64,000 nt of DNA from Thiobacillus sp. (GCF_030696885.1 NZ_JAUYRI010000027.1:1-64000), one strand, 5' to 3'; positions 17,308 to 27,931 are shown, numbered from the stretch's first letter. The notes: generated from the sequence alone by a model not told the origin. Translations and numbers: made by a program.

Positions 17308-18461
17308 GTGGCGACCGTTACCAGATCGTCATCGTCGGTGCCGGCCTGGTGGGCGCCGCTGCGGCACTCGCGCTCGGCCGTCAGGGCCTGCGCGTTGCGC
17401 TGATTGAGCGCCAGCCGCCCCAGTGTCCAGTCGAAACCTGGGACACCCGCATCTACGCCATCAGCCCCGCCAGCCAGCGCTTTCTCGAGCGCCTGGGCGC
17501 CTGGCAGCGGCTGGATCGCGATCGCGTGCAGCCGGTCTTCCGCATGGACGTGGCGGGCGATGCCAGCGGTGCGATCCGTCTCGATGCCTATGAAGCCGGC
17601 GTGTCGCATCTGGCCGCCATCGTCGAAAGCGGCCGTTTGCAGGACGCCTTGTGGCAGTCGCTGCAGGCCGACGGCAGCGTGGTGCTGCATTGCCCGGCCG
17701 CGATCACGTCGATCGAATCTGGCACGCCGTATACGCGGATCGAGCTGGACGACGGGGTGGTGCTCGAAGCCGAACTCGTTGTCGGCGCCGACGGCGCCGC
17801 CTCGCGCATCCGCGAATGGGCGGGCCTGGCGTCCACGCAGACGCCCTATGGCCAGAGCGGTGTGGTGGCCAATTTCGACTGCGAGCGGCCGCATCGCGGC
17901 ACCGCGTTCCAGTGGTTTTTCGAGGGCGATATTCTGGCCTGGCTGCCGCTGGGCGGAACCCGGATGTCGATGGTCTGGTCTACCCAGTCGGCGCATGCGG
18001 ATGCGCTGCTCGCGCTGGATCCGGCCGCGCTGGCCGCCACCGTGCAGGCGGCAGGCCACGACCGGCTCGGCGCGTTGCGCGTGCTGACGCCGGCGGCGGC
18101 TTTTCCGTTGCGTCTGATCCGGGTCGAGGCCATTGTGGCGCCGGGTGTGGCACTGATCGGCGACGCCGCGCACGGCGTGCATCCGCTGGCGGGACAGGGC
18201 GTCAACCTGGGTTTTGGCGATGCCGAAGCGCTGGTTGAAACGCTTGCACAGCACCGCCGAACCCGTTTGGGCGATCTGCGGGTGCTGCAATCCTATGCCC
18301 GCCAGCGGGCCGAACCGGTGCAGCGCATGCAGGCGCTCACCCATGGCCTGCATCATTTGTTTTCCGGCAGCCGGGCTGCCTGGCTGCGCAATGCCGGCAT
18401 GACGCTCGTCAACCAGGTGCCGCCACTGAAGGCTGCGCTGGTGCGCGAGGCCATGTCCTGA
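17304..18461 (+). CDS. UbiH/UbiF/UbiI/COQ6 family FAD-dependent hydroxylase
   Basis: Second ubiquinone-ring hydroxylase, 385 residues, overlapping ubiH by 4 bp. Motifs are IVIVGAGLVGAAAALALG (FAD ADP-binding), VVGADGAASRIREWAGL (DG motif) and LIGDAAHGVHPLAGQGVNLGFGD (second FAD motif). It could be the UbiF-like C6 or UbiI-like C5 hydroxylase; sequence inspection alone does not separate these, so I give no symbol. It acts at the inner membrane face with the Ubi complex. Confidence 0.88.
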   Translation: MSGDRYQIVIVGAGLVGAAAALALGRQGLRVALIERQPPQCPVETWDTRIYAISPASQRFLERLGAWQRLDRDRVQPVFRMDVAGDASGAIRLDAYEAGVSHLAAIVESGRLQDALWQSLQADGSVVLHCPAAITSIESGTPYTRIELDDGVVLEAELVVGADGAASRIREWAGLASTQTPYGQSGVVANFDCERPHRGTAFQWFFEGDILAWLPLGGTRMSMVWSTQSAHADALLALDPAALAATVQAAGHDRLGALRVLTPAAAFPLRLIRVEAIVAPGVALIGDAAHGVHPLAGQGVNLGFGDAEALVETLAQHRRTRLGDLRVLQSYARQRAEPVQRMQALTHGLHHLFSGSRAAWLRNAGMTLVNQVPPLKAALVREAMS

Positions 18462-18489
18462 TTTTTTTGTTTTTCCCCTGGAGCTTTAA

Positions 18490-19200
18490 ATGAAATTCAC
18501 TTCTCTGGCGCTGGCCGCTACCCTGATGTGTGCCGCGACCGCGCAGGCCAACGAATCCGTCATCCGCAAGGCACTGTCGGAGCAGTTTCCCGGCGCGCAA
18601 ATCAGTTCGGTGACGAAGACGCCCTACAGCGGCCTGTTCGAGGTCTATCTCGACGGCCAGATCGTCTACATCGATGCCAAGGGGCAATACGTGTTCATTG
18701 GCGACATGGTCGATCTGAAAAACCGTACCAACCTGACGCAGGCCCGGCTGAACAAGCTGCAGGCGGTCAAATGGGACACGCTGCCGCTCAACAATGCTTT
18801 GAAGACCGTCAAGGGCAAGGGCGAACGCAAGCTGGTGGTGTTCTCCGACGTCGATTGCCCCTACTGCCGCAAGTTCGAGGAAGAGCTGGTCAAGGTCGAC
18901 AACATCACCGTTTACACCTTCCTCTATCCGATCGAGGGCTTGCACCCCAAGGCGGTGCAGACCTCGAAGCAGATCTGGTGCGCGCCAGACCGCAACAAGG
19001 CGTGGAACGACTACATCACGGGCGGCACCGTACCGCGCAACGATGGCAAATGCGCCAACCCGGTCGACGCCACCATCGCGCTCGGCAGCAAGCTTAAAGT
19101 GTCGGGTACGCCGACGCTGATTTTTGCCAACGGCCAGCGCGTGCCCGGCATGGTGCCAGCGGCGCAACTCGAGCGCCTGCTTGTCACCAATGCGAAGTGA
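18490..19200 (+). CDS. dsbC: Periplasmic thiol:disulfide isomerase DsbC
   Basis: V-shaped periplasmic disulfide isomerase that reshuffles wrong disulfides. 236 residues: signal peptide (LALAATLMCAATAQA), N-terminal dimerisation domain (about residues 20-75) and a thioredoxin-fold domain with CPYC in FSDVDCPYCRKFEEEL. The second, structural cysteine pair also occurs (WCAPD...GKCANP). The cis-proline loop SGTPTLIFANG is intact. Separate from the ubi genes by a 28-bp gap and coupled to the next gene by a 4-bp overlap. Confidence 0.95.
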   Translation: MKFTSLALAATLMCAATAQANESVIRKALSEQFPGAQISSVTKTPYSGLFEVYLDGQIVYIDAKGQYVFIGDMVDLKNRTNLTQARLNKLQAVKWDTLPLNNALKTVKGKGERKLVVFSDVDCPYCRKFEEELVKVDNITVYTFLYPIEGLHPKAVQTSKQIWCAPDRNKAWNDYITGGTVPRNDGKCANPVDATIALGSKLKVSGTPTLIFANGQRVPGMVPAAQLERLLVTNAK

Positions 19201-19802
19201 GTTCGGATTTCTGGAACGCGCGCTACGCCACTAACGACTACATCTTCGGCACCGCGCCGAATGTTTTCCTGGCGAGCCAGAAAGACCTGATCCGCCCCGG
19301 CATGCGTGCGCTGGCGATAGCCGACGGCGAAGGCCGCAATGGCGTATGGCTGGCCGAACAGGGCGCCTCGGTCCACGCCATCGAGGTGTCGCCCCGCGCA
19401 TTGGACAAGGCGCGCAAGCTCGCTGCCGCGCGCGGCGTGACGCTGGAATTCGAACAGGCCGACGTGCTCGACTGGCGCTGGCCGGAGGCGGCCTACGATC
19501 TGGTCGCGGCGATCTTCATCCAGTTCGTCGCGCCGCCCGAGCGCGATCGCATCATCACCGGCATCCGCCGTACGCTGAAGCCGGGCGGCACGCTGATCCT
19601 GCAGGGCTACACGCCCAGGCAGATCGAATTCGCCACCGGCGGGCCGTCCAACCCGGCCAATCTGTATACCGCCGAGCTGCTGCGTGCGTGGTTCGGCGAC
19701 TGGGATATCGTGCATCTGCATGAACACGAATCCATCATCAGCGAAGGCACGCACCATCACGGCATGTCGGCGCTGATCGACCTGGTCGCGAAGAAGCCCT
19801 GA
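19197..19802 (+). CDS. Class I SAM-dependent methyltransferase (TehB-like)
   Basis: 201-residue Rossmann-fold methyltransferase. Motif I is ALAIADGEGRNGVWLA, the acidic end of beta2 is IEVSPRAL, and motif IV/post-motif DLVAAIFIQFVAPPERD is present. The nearest familiar type is the TehB/tellurite-thiopurine methyltransferase group, but the substrate is not determinable. Overlaps the dsbC stop (GTGA) and is followed by a strong bidirectional terminator. Confidence 0.85.
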   Translation: MSSDFWNARYATNDYIFGTAPNVFLASQKDLIRPGMRALAIADGEGRNGVWLAEQGASVHAIEVSPRALDKARKLAAARGVTLEFEQADVLDWRWPEAAYDLVAAIFIQFVAPPERDRIITGIRRTLKPGGTLILQGYTPRQIEFATGGPSNPANLYTAELLRAWFGDWDIVHLHEHESIISEGTHHHGMSALIDLVAKKP

Positions 19803-19832
19803 AAAAAAAGAGCCCGTCAGGCTCCTTTTTCG
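19803..19832. terminator. Bidirectional rho-independent terminator
   Basis: AAAAAAAGAGCC, loop CGTCA, GGCTCCTTTTT. The A-tract on one side and T-tract on the other let it serve both the methyltransferase gene (plus) and hmp (minus), which converge here. Confidence 0.9.
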
Positions 19833-19833
19833 T

Positions 19834-21027
19834 TTAGTGCGTCACTAAACGCGTACTGGGTCCGAACACCTCGTAGTGCAATTGCGCGTCCGTGTAGCCC
19901 ATGTCGAGCAGCTGGAGATTGACCGCAGCCATGAAGGGCCTGGGCCCGCAAAAATACACGTCGGCGTCCGGTTGCGTGAGCCAGCGCGAAAGGACAGGCC
20001 GGTCGAGGTAGCCCTGGTGGTCGGCACTGCTGCCGGTTTCGTAGCTGACGTAGTAGTGGAAACCGTGCTGGGTGCTAAGCAGGCGCAGCTCATCCCGCAT
20101 CACATGGTGCGCCTCATCCCGGCAGCAATGGATGAAGATCAGGTCGGTGACGTCCGCGCCGCTTTCGATGCGATGCAGCAGCATGCTCAGCAAAGGCGTG
20201 ATGCCGACGCCACCCGCGATCAGAACCAGCTCCCGGTCGGGATGCTTGATGGTGAAATCCCCGGTCGGCGGCTGCACCCACACCCGGTCGCCCGGCTGGG
20301 CGCCGTGCAGATGATTGGAAACCTTGCCTTCGTGGCTCGGCGGCGTGCTTTCAGCCTTGACGGTGATGCGATAGGTGTCCTTGCCGGGTGCATCCGAGAG
20401 TGAATACTGGCGGATCTCGTCGTATTCGTGCCCGGGCACCCTGACCTTGATGCCGAGATATTGGCCGGGCTCGAAGCCGGCGATGGGCTGGCCGTCCTCG
20501 GCTTGCAGATACACCGACTTGATGTCGCGGGCCTCGTCCCGGATCTCACGCACGACAAACGGGCGGAAGCCGCGCCAGCCGCCGGGTTTCATTGCATTGT
20601 GGCTGTAGATGCCTTCCTCGGTCTGGATGAAGATGCCGGCCAGCTGGGCATAGGCTTCGGCCCAGGCGCCGAGCACGGGATGGTCCGCTTCCAGGCCCAA
20701 TTGGTCCTGGATGGCTTCCAGCAGATATTTCCCAACGATGGGATAGTGCTCGGGCGCAACCTGCAGGCTGGCGTGTTTGTGGGCGATGCGGCTGACCATC
20801 GGCCCCAGGTTCTGCAGCTTGTCGATGTGGGTGGCATACATGAACACCGACTCGGCCAGCGCGCGCGATTGCTCGCCCTGCGCCTGATTGGCCATGTTGA
20901 AGATGTGCTGCAATTCCGGATGCTGCGCGAACAGCTTGGAATAAAACAGGTCGGTAATCGCCTTGCCCTGCTCGGCGAGGAGGGGAGCGGTGGATTTGAT
21001 CGTGGCCAGCGTTTCTGCAGACAGCAT
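19834..21027 (-). CDS. hmp: Flavohemoprotein, nitric oxide dioxygenase
   Basis: NO detoxifying flavohaemoglobin converting NO and O2 to nitrate using NAD(P)H. 397 residues, as expected. It has a globin domain (1-140; proximal His in RIAHKHASLQVAPEHYPIV), an FAD-binding reductase domain with RQYSLSDA, and a NAD-binding domain (LVLIAGGVGITPLLSML) ending with YFCGPRPFM and a conserved YEVFGP. Divergent from nsrR around a strong NsrR-type palindrome located about 30 bp upstream of the start, so NO-responsive derepression is expected. Confidence 0.97.
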   Translation of the reverse strand: MLSAETLATIKSTAPLLAEQGKAITDLFYSKLFAQHPELQHIFNMANQAQGEQSRALAESVFMYATHIDKLQNLGPMVSRIAHKHASLQVAPEHYPIVGKYLLEAIQDQLGLEADHPVLGAWAEAYAQLAGIFIQTEEGIYSHNAMKPGGWRGFRPFVVREIRDEARDIKSVYLQAEDGQPIAGFEPGQYLGIKVRVPGHEYDEIRQYSLSDAPGKDTYRITVKAESTPPSHEGKVSNHLHGAQPGDRVWVQPPTGDFTIKHPDRELVLIAGGVGITPLLSMLLHRIESGADVTDLIFIHCCRDEAHHVMRDELRLLSTQHGFHYYVSYETGSSADHQGYLDRPVLSRWLTQPDADVYFCGPRPFMAAVNLQLLDMGYTDAQLHYEVFGPSTRLVTH

Positions 21028-21057
21028 GGGTTCTCCCTTGAATAAGACCGTTCAAAC

Positions 21058-21074
21058 ATTCATATCATATGAAT
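21058..21074. promoter_or_regulatory. Putative NsrR operator (perfect palindrome)
   Basis: ATTCATATCATATGAAT is a perfect 8-1-8 inverted repeat in the hmp/nsrR divergent spacer. It resembles the NsrR consensus, in which ATGCAT-like half-sites flank an A/T centre. The location 31 bp upstream of the hmp start fits repression of hmp. Confidence 0.8.
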
Positions 21075-21076
21075 CA

Positions 21077-21102
21077 AAGAATGCGAATATTAGGTGAATC
21101 TT
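21077..21102. promoter_or_regulatory. Second, imperfect NsrR-like inverted repeat
   Basis: AAGAATGCGAATA then TTAGGTGAATCTT forms an imperfect inverted repeat with outer AAGA/TCTT arms, adjacent to the perfect palindrome and nearer to nsrR. It may serve autoregulation of nsrR; this is weaker than the first site. Confidence 0.45.
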
Positions 21103-21152
21103 ATGGGGCGGGTCAACTAGAATGACGCCATTCGCTTAACGGGTGTCGACAC

Positions 21153-21590
21153 ATGCGGCTTACCAAACATACGGACTACGCATTCCGGGTGCTGATTTAT
21201 CTGGCGTCGATGCCGGAGGATCGGCTGTCGACCGTGCAGGAGATTGCCGAGAAATTCGACGTGTCGCGCAGCCACATCATGAAGATTGTGCACAAGCTGG
21301 CAGGAGCTGGCCTGATCCATGCAAGCCGCGGCCAGCAGGGCGGAATCCGGCTTGGGCAGCCGAAGGACGCGATCAATCTGCGCAGCGTGATCGAGCTGAT
21401 GGAAGCCACGCTGGTGCCGGTCAATTGCGACGACCCGGTGTGCCTCATCCGAAAAAACTGCACGCTGAAAAACATCCTGTTCGAGGCGCAGCGGCAGTTC
21501 CTCGAGCATGTCGAGCAGTACACGCTGGCCGATCTGGCAGAGCCGGCGGTGGCGATCGTCAGTCTGCTGAACCGGCCCCGGCGGGCCTGA
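21153..21590 (+). CDS. nsrR: NO-sensing Rrf2-family repressor NsrR
   Basis: 145-residue Rrf2-family winged-helix repressor that uses an Fe-S cluster to sense nitric oxide. N-terminal MRLTKHTDYAFRVLIYLA and recognition region DVSRSHIMKIVHKLAGAGLI are family typical. The three cluster cysteines C92, C97 and C103 (CDDPVCLIRKNC) match the NsrR spacing. Divergent from hmp, its canonical target. Confidence 0.95.
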   Translation: MRLTKHTDYAFRVLIYLASMPEDRLSTVQEIAEKFDVSRSHIMKIVHKLAGAGLIHASRGQQGGIRLGQPKDAINLRSVIELMEATLVPVNCDDPVCLIRKNCTLKNILFEAQRQFLEHVEQYTLADLAEPAVAIVSLLNRPRRA

Positions 21591-21597
21591 GCAGCGC

Positions 21598-22449
21598 TCA
21601 GCCGGCTTGCTCTTCGCGTGCCAGGGTGCGCAGGCCGTCGAGCGCATTCCGGAGTGTGGCGCTGTCGTTGTCGCGCGGGAACACCATCCAGGCGGGCAGC
21701 TTGAACTGCGGGCTGTCGGGCACGCGCCACAACTGCCCCGCCTCGATATAGTGCCGCACCAGGCGCCGCGGGAAATAGCCGCTGCCGCCGTAGGTCAGCA
21801 ACTGCTGCACGCCCAGCCAGCCAATGTTGGCGACCAGTGTGGGTGGCGGCGCATCGGGGTAATGGTCGCTGAACTGGGCGTGGAATTCCGGCCCCCAGTC
21901 GATGTGGATGTAGCCTGCGTCGGGCCAGCCGCGCGCCAGATCGCTGGTCACCAGCAGCAGGGTCTCGTCGAACAGAGGTTCCACCACGAGGCCGGCGCGC
22001 GAAGTCGGCGTGTACATCACGCCGATGTCGACCGTGCCTTCGATCAGGCCCTGCATGATGTCGGCTTCGAAGCCGATCTCCAGCCGCAGCGACACGTCCG
22101 GCGCGGCCTCGCGCATCCACGCCACCCAGTGCGGCAGAAAGCCTTCCCACAGCGCGATGCGTCCCGACAGCGTCAGCACGTCATGGAAGCCCTGCGGCAG
22201 ACCGACGTCGTGCACCGCCTGCTCGACCGTGCGCACCAGATGTTTGGCGTGGCGCAGGAAGCGCTTGCCGGCAGGCGTCAGTTCCGCGCCATTGCGACCG
22301 CGCTGGAACAGGCGTGCGCCGAGTGTGGTCTCCAGCGTGTGGATGCGTGCGCTGACAGTCGACTGCGTGACGTGCAGGCGGCTGGCGGCGGCGACGAAGT
22401 TGCCGGTGGCGGCAACGGTCAGGAAAGTGCGCGCGAGTTCAGTGTCCAT
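21598..22449 (-). CDS. LysR-family transcriptional regulator
   Basis: 283 residues: N-terminal helix-turn-helix (LARTFLTVAATGNFVAAASRLHVTQSTVSARIHTLE) and a LysR substrate-binding domain from about residue 90. The co-inducer is unknown. It faces the dsrC-like gene across a 102-bp AT-rich spacer that holds a perfect inverted repeat with T-N11-A character, suggesting it controls that operon and itself. Tail to tail with nsrR. Confidence 0.88.
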   Translation of the reverse strand: MDTELARTFLTVAATGNFVAAASRLHVTQSTVSARIHTLETTLGARLFQRGRNGAELTPAGKRFLRHAKHLVRTVEQAVHDVGLPQGFHDVLTLSGRIALWEGFLPHWVAWMREAAPDVSLRLEIGFEADIMQGLIEGTVDIGVMYTPTSRAGLVVEPLFDETLLLVTSDLARGWPDAGYIHIDWGPEFHAQFSDHYPDAPPPTLVANIGWLGVQQLLTYGGSGYFPRRLVRHYIEAGQLWRVPDSPQFKLPAWMVFPRDNDSATLRNALDGLRTLAREEQAG

Positions 22450-22455
22450 GGCTGT

Positions 22456-22474
22456 ATATCGATATTTCCGATAT
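22456..22474. promoter_or_regulatory. Putative LysR-type operator
   Basis: ATATCG-ATATTTC-CGATAT is a perfect 6-bp inverted repeat just upstream of the LysR start, in the spacer shared with the dsrC-like gene. It fits the T-N11-A layout of LysR sites. The rest of the spacer is AT-rich (GGATATATAAGAATTCC) and probably holds the promoter of the dsrC-like gene. Confidence 0.6.
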
Positions 22475-22551
22475 TAAACACCAAAATTAATCGTTGGATG
22501 GATATATAAGAATTCCCTAAACTGGCTTCAACGTATGTAAAGGAGCCAGCC

Positions 22552-22890
22552 ATGAACCAAACATCCGATCTGACGGCCGTGATGCCCGAGCGCGATGCCG
22601 AGGGCTATCTGGTCGAGCCCGAAAACTGGAACGAGGACATCGCCCAAGTCCTCGCCCAGGAGGAGAACATCGAACTCGACGACGACCACTGGGACACGAT
22701 TCACTTCATGCGCGATTATTTCGACGAGCACCAGGTCATCGCCGATGCCCGTTTCGTCATCAAGCACCTGGCCGAGCGCTACGGCCGCGACGCGCAGAAG
22801 AAGCTGTTCGAACTGTATCCCTACGGCTACGTGAAGCAGGCCTGCAAGATCGCCGGCATGCGGCGCCCACGCGCCTGGAGCACGGGCTGA
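22552..22890 (+). CDS. DsrC/TusE-family protein lacking the C-terminal cysteine (RspA-type)
   Basis: 112 residues of the DsrC/TusE fold: GYLVEPENWNEDIAQVLAQEE, HWDTIHFMRDYFDEHQ and a C-terminal arm YPYGYVKQACKIAGM. DsrC and TusE carry a penultimate cysteine (CysA) that takes persulfide; here the end reads RRPRAWSTG with none. Only C98, at the CysB position, remains. It therefore cannot work as a standard DsrC trisulfide carrier or TusE relay. From memory such homologs have been grouped as regulatory (RspA). Ribosome site AAAGGAG is upstream; the stop overlaps the HPP gene (ATGA). Confidence 0.85.
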   Translation: MNQTSDLTAVMPERDAEGYLVEPENWNEDIAQVLAQEENIELDDDHWDTIHFMRDYFDEHQVIADARFVIKHLAERYGRDAQKKLFELYPYGYVKQACKIAGMRRPRAWSTG

Positions 22891-23609
22891 TGGTGCGCAA
22901 GCTCGCCTATACCGTCTCGGAGCGCGAACACTGGATCTCGGCGACCGGCGGCCTGCTCGCCATGCTCGCGGTGTGGTGGATCAGTTCGCTCATGCTCGAC
23001 AGCCAGGGCGCGGTGCTGGTCGCCACGTCGATGGGCTCGACCGCGGTCATGCTGTTCGCCGCGCCGCACGGCCCGATGTCGCAGCCGTGGCCGCTGATCG
23101 GCGGGCATCTGGTCTCGGCGCTGACCGGGGTGGCTTGCGTGCAATGGCTCGGCAGCGAGCACGTGCTGACGGCGCCACTTGCCGTCGGATTGTCGATCGC
23201 AGCAATGTACAGCCTGCGTTGCCTGCATCCGCCGGGCGGCGCCACTGCGCTGGGCGCCGTGCTGGGCGGCGAGTCGGTACTGGCGTTGGGTTACGTCTAC
23301 GTGCTCAGCCCCATCCTGCTGAATGCGCTGGTCATTCTGGTGGTGGCGGTGGCGTTCAATTATCCCTTTGCGTGGCGGCGCTACCCGCAATGCTGGCATC
23401 GCCGCGAAGAACCGGCGGACGAGCCCGACGAGAAGCACATGATTCCGCATAGCAGCCTCGTCTATGCCTTGAGCCAGATCGACACTTTTGTCGACGTCAG
23501 CGAAGACGACCTGCAGCGGATTTATGCGCTGGCACTGGGACAACACCATCCTGCCCCGGCCAAGGAATCCCCCTCAGGGCAGGCCAAGCCCGCCGAGGCG
23601 CTGCGCTAG
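22890..23609 (+). CDS. HPP family integral membrane protein
   Basis: 239 residues. The first about 160 contain four to five membrane segments and the name-giving motif LHPPGG (SLRCLHPPGGATALGAVLGG), plus GSTAVMLFAAPHGPMSQPWPLIGGH. Plant and cyanobacterial HPP proteins have been linked to nitrite transport. The C-terminal 75 residues are soluble. It shares an ATGA with the dsrC-like gene, so the two are made together. The substrate here is unknown, and nitrite or a sulfur oxyanion would both fit the neighbourhood. Confidence 0.85.
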   Translation: MVRKLAYTVSEREHWISATGGLLAMLAVWWISSLMLDSQGAVLVATSMGSTAVMLFAAPHGPMSQPWPLIGGHLVSALTGVACVQWLGSEHVLTAPLAVGLSIAAMYSLRCLHPPGGATALGAVLGGESVLALGYVYVLSPILLNALVILVVAVAFNYPFAWRRYPQCWHRREEPADEPDEKHMIPHSSLVYALSQIDTFVDVSEDDLQRIYALALGQHHPAPAKESPSGQAKPAEALR

Positions 23610-23633
23610 CCGCGCCGCCGGGCCGGGCGAGCC

Positions 23634-24566
23634 TCAGCCCAGCGTGGTATCCAGCACCATCATCACCGCAAATCCCGCCATCAGGCCGAGCGTCGCCGGG
23701 GTCTGGTGGCCGTTGCGGTGGGTTTCCGGAATCACTTCGTGGCTCACTACGAAAATCATCGCGCCGGCCGCCAGGCCGAGACCGATCGGATAGGCCAGCA
23801 CCAGCCCGCTCGCCAGCCCGATGCCGAGCAGTGCACCGACCGGTTCCATCAGCCCGCTCAAGGCCGCGATCCCCACCGCGCGCTGCGGGGAGAGGCCGGC
23901 GGCCTTGAGCGCCATCGCGACCGCGAGCCCTTCGGGGATGTCCTGGATGGCGATCGCGGTGGTGAGCGGCAGGCCCACGGCGAGGTCGCCCTGAGAAAAC
24001 GACACGCCGATCGCCATGCCTTCCGGCAGGTTGTGCAACGCGATCGCGAATACGAACAGCCACACCCGGCTGACCCGGTCGCTGCCTGCGCCGTGGGTCC
24101 CGAGGTGTTCGTGCGCATGCGGCGTGAACTGGTCGAGGCCGAGCATCAGCAGCACGCCCAGCCCGAGGCCGGCGACCACGGTCAGCGCGCCGAGCGTGGC
24201 GCTTCCAGTAAGCGATTCACCGGCCGCCAGGCCCGGCAGGATCAGCGAGAAGGAGCTCGCGGCCAGCATCATGCCTGCGGCCAGGCCGAGCATGGTGTCC
24301 TCGGTACGACTGGACAAGTTACGCAGGAACAGCGCCGGCAGCGCGCCGAGCGCAGTGGCGACAAAGCCGGCCATGCCGCCCAGCAGTCCCAGCCGCAAGG
24401 CCGCATCGGCCTCGCCCTGGCTCACCCGCCACACGCTGGCCAGCAACAGCCAGACAACGACCGCGACCGCCAGCGCCAGTCCGGCGCTGGTATAGGGATG
24501 GGCGTGCGCCTGCGCGAGCCAGGTGGCGCGCCAGCTGAGCGGCGCTTCGTTGTGGGCGAGTTCCAT
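23634..24566 (-). CDS. ZIP family divalent metal transporter
   Basis: 310-residue inner-membrane ZIP transporter for zinc, iron or manganese uptake. Eight hydrophobic segments are visible. The metal-binding TM4/TM5 motifs are intact: HNLPEGMAIGVSF and AIAIQDIPEGLAVAMAL. A histidine-containing cytoplasmic loop (TPHAHEHLGTHG) precedes them. Convergent with the HPP gene; upstream is the GNAT gene on the same strand. Confidence 0.9.
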   Translation of the reverse strand: MELAHNEAPLSWRATWLAQAHAHPYTSAGLALAVAVVVWLLLASVWRVSQGEADAALRLGLLGGMAGFVATALGALPALFLRNLSSRTEDTMLGLAAGMMLAASSFSLILPGLAAGESLTGSATLGALTVVAGLGLGVLLMLGLDQFTPHAHEHLGTHGAGSDRVSRVWLFVFAIALHNLPEGMAIGVSFSQGDLAVGLPLTTAIAIQDIPEGLAVAMALKAAGLSPQRAVGIAALSGLMEPVGALLGIGLASGLVLAYPIGLGLAAGAMIFVVSHEVIPETHRNGHQTPATLGLMAGFAVMMVLDTTLG

Positions 24567-24641
24567 GCGCGTGTGGCCTCCTTTTTTATTCCAGATGCCG
24601 AGCGTTATCGCTTCGCCGTAGGCAGCGGCAAGGCGTTCGAC

Positions 24642-25154
24642 TCAAGCGTGCGCGGTCAGCCAGAAGCGATGCGGATAATCGCGTGCCGGGTCTTCGACCG
24701 GTAGCGCGTGCAAGCCGCGCGATTTGAAAAACGCAACGGCCGCTGCCTGCGCCTTGACCAGCACGCCATCCAGATCTTGCGCCCGTGCGGCCGCTGCTGC
24801 TGCATCAAGCAGCCGGCTGCCGACGCCGCGGCGTTGACGATCCGGATCAACATAGAGGCCATGCAGCAGCAGTCCACGCCGCCCGGCCGGCAGATCGCGC
24901 GGGTGGGCCGGCTCCCAGGCGGCGACGCCGACGGCGATGCCGCCGGCATCCTCCGCTAATACCAGATGCAGATGATCGAGATCGTGCGGCTGATAGCAGT
25001 AGCTCGGCAGCGTCAGGCGCTTCACGCGCTCGGGCAGCGGCCAAGTGGCGATGGCGCGCTCGATCACGCCGTTGAGCGCGGGCAGGTCTGCCGCGTGCGC
25101 CGGTCGCAGGCGGAAGCCGGTCGTCGGCGATTGCACGAAGACTGCAGGCCTCAT
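24642..25154 (-). CDS. GNAT family N-acetyltransferase
   Basis: 170-residue acetyltransferase with the acetyl-CoA loop LYVDPDRQRRGVGSRLLDAA (motif A) and FFKSRGLHALP near the C-terminus. I set the start at ATG 25154 (MRPAVFVQSP) because it forms an ATGA overlap with the stop of a 29-codon ORF that has its own ribosome site; the ORF-track start (25163) is three codons earlier. It is the last gene of a chain that starts with katG on the same strand. The substrate is unknown. Confidence 0.82.
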   Translation of the reverse strand: MRPAVFVQSPTTGFRLRPAHAADLPALNGVIERAIATWPLPERVKRLTLPSYCYQPHDLDHLHLVLAEDAGGIAVGVAAWEPAHPRDLPAGRRGLLLHGLYVDPDRQRRGVGSRLLDAAAAAARAQDLDGVLVKAQAAAVAFFKSRGLHALPVEDPARDYPHRFWLTAHA

Positions 25155-25240
25155 TCCGGCCATTCCAGCGTCACGCCTTCGAGGCCGGCGCCGAGCAGCG
25201 CCAGCGCGGCAAGCAGGTGATCTCGTACGTTCCCGATCAT
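25151..25240 (-). CDS. 29-residue small ORF coupled to the GNAT gene
   Basis: MIGNVRDHLLAALALLGAGL followed by EGVTLEWPE. A clear ribosome site (AAGGAGA, 7 nt before the ATG) precedes it, and its stop overlaps the GNAT start. The N-terminal 20 residues form an amphipathic or hydrophobic helix. I do not recognise it. It could be a leader peptide controlling GNAT translation or a membrane-associated micro-protein. Confidence 0.5.
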   Translation of the reverse strand: MIGNVRDHLLAALALLGAGLEGVTLEWPE

Positions 25241-25259
25241 GGTGGAATTCTCCTTCCGT

Positions 25260-25565
25260 CTACAAATACTGGATGCGGCTGCGCACGTCTTCGATGTCCG
25301 TTGCGACGTCGCGCAACGTGGCGCCGTCGTCGGCGGTGCCGACAATCACTGCGCGGCCCGATACCGGAATGATGCGGTCGATCTGGAAGCGTCCGCCGGT
25401 GCCGCGCAGGAAGCATTCCTCGTCGAAAAACAGGCGGTCGCCTGCGGTGCCGACGGCGTCGGATTCGAGCGTGTCGTAGCCGACCAGTCGGACGATGTCT
25501 GCGTGGTTGTCGAGGTCGACGGTTTCAATGCTGCGGGTGTCGGGTGTGATCAATAGCGCTTTCAT
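25260..25565 (-). CDS. Hypothetical 101-residue protein downstream of katG (DUF3846-like)
   Basis: Starts at ATG 25565 (MKALLITPDTRSIETVDLDN), with a purine-rich stretch upstream; the longer ORF-track start (25859) overlaps katG. The layout, an N-terminal MKALLI.P beta-strand followed by acidic residues, IVRLVGYDTLE, then LFFDEECFL and a late IVGTADDGATLRD, resembles DUF3846-type small proteins; I hold this loosely. It sits 69 bp after katG on the same strand and before the 29-codon ORF, so it may belong to the peroxide-induced transcript. Confidence 0.6.
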   Translation of the reverse strand: MKALLITPDTRSIETVDLDNHADIVRLVGYDTLESDAVGTAGDRLFFDEECFLRGTGGRFQIDRIIPVSGRAVIVGTADDGATLRDVATDIEDVRSRIQYL

Positions 25566-25633
25566 GGGTCCAGCCTTAAGAAAAGTTGTTCGGTGCACGG
25601 CGCCTGCCCGGCTCTGGCAGGCGCCTGCCTCCA

Positions 25634-27895
<2,262 letters not shown>

Positions 27896-27931
27896 CTAGA
27901 ATGGATCCATTGACAAAATCGAACGGATGTC

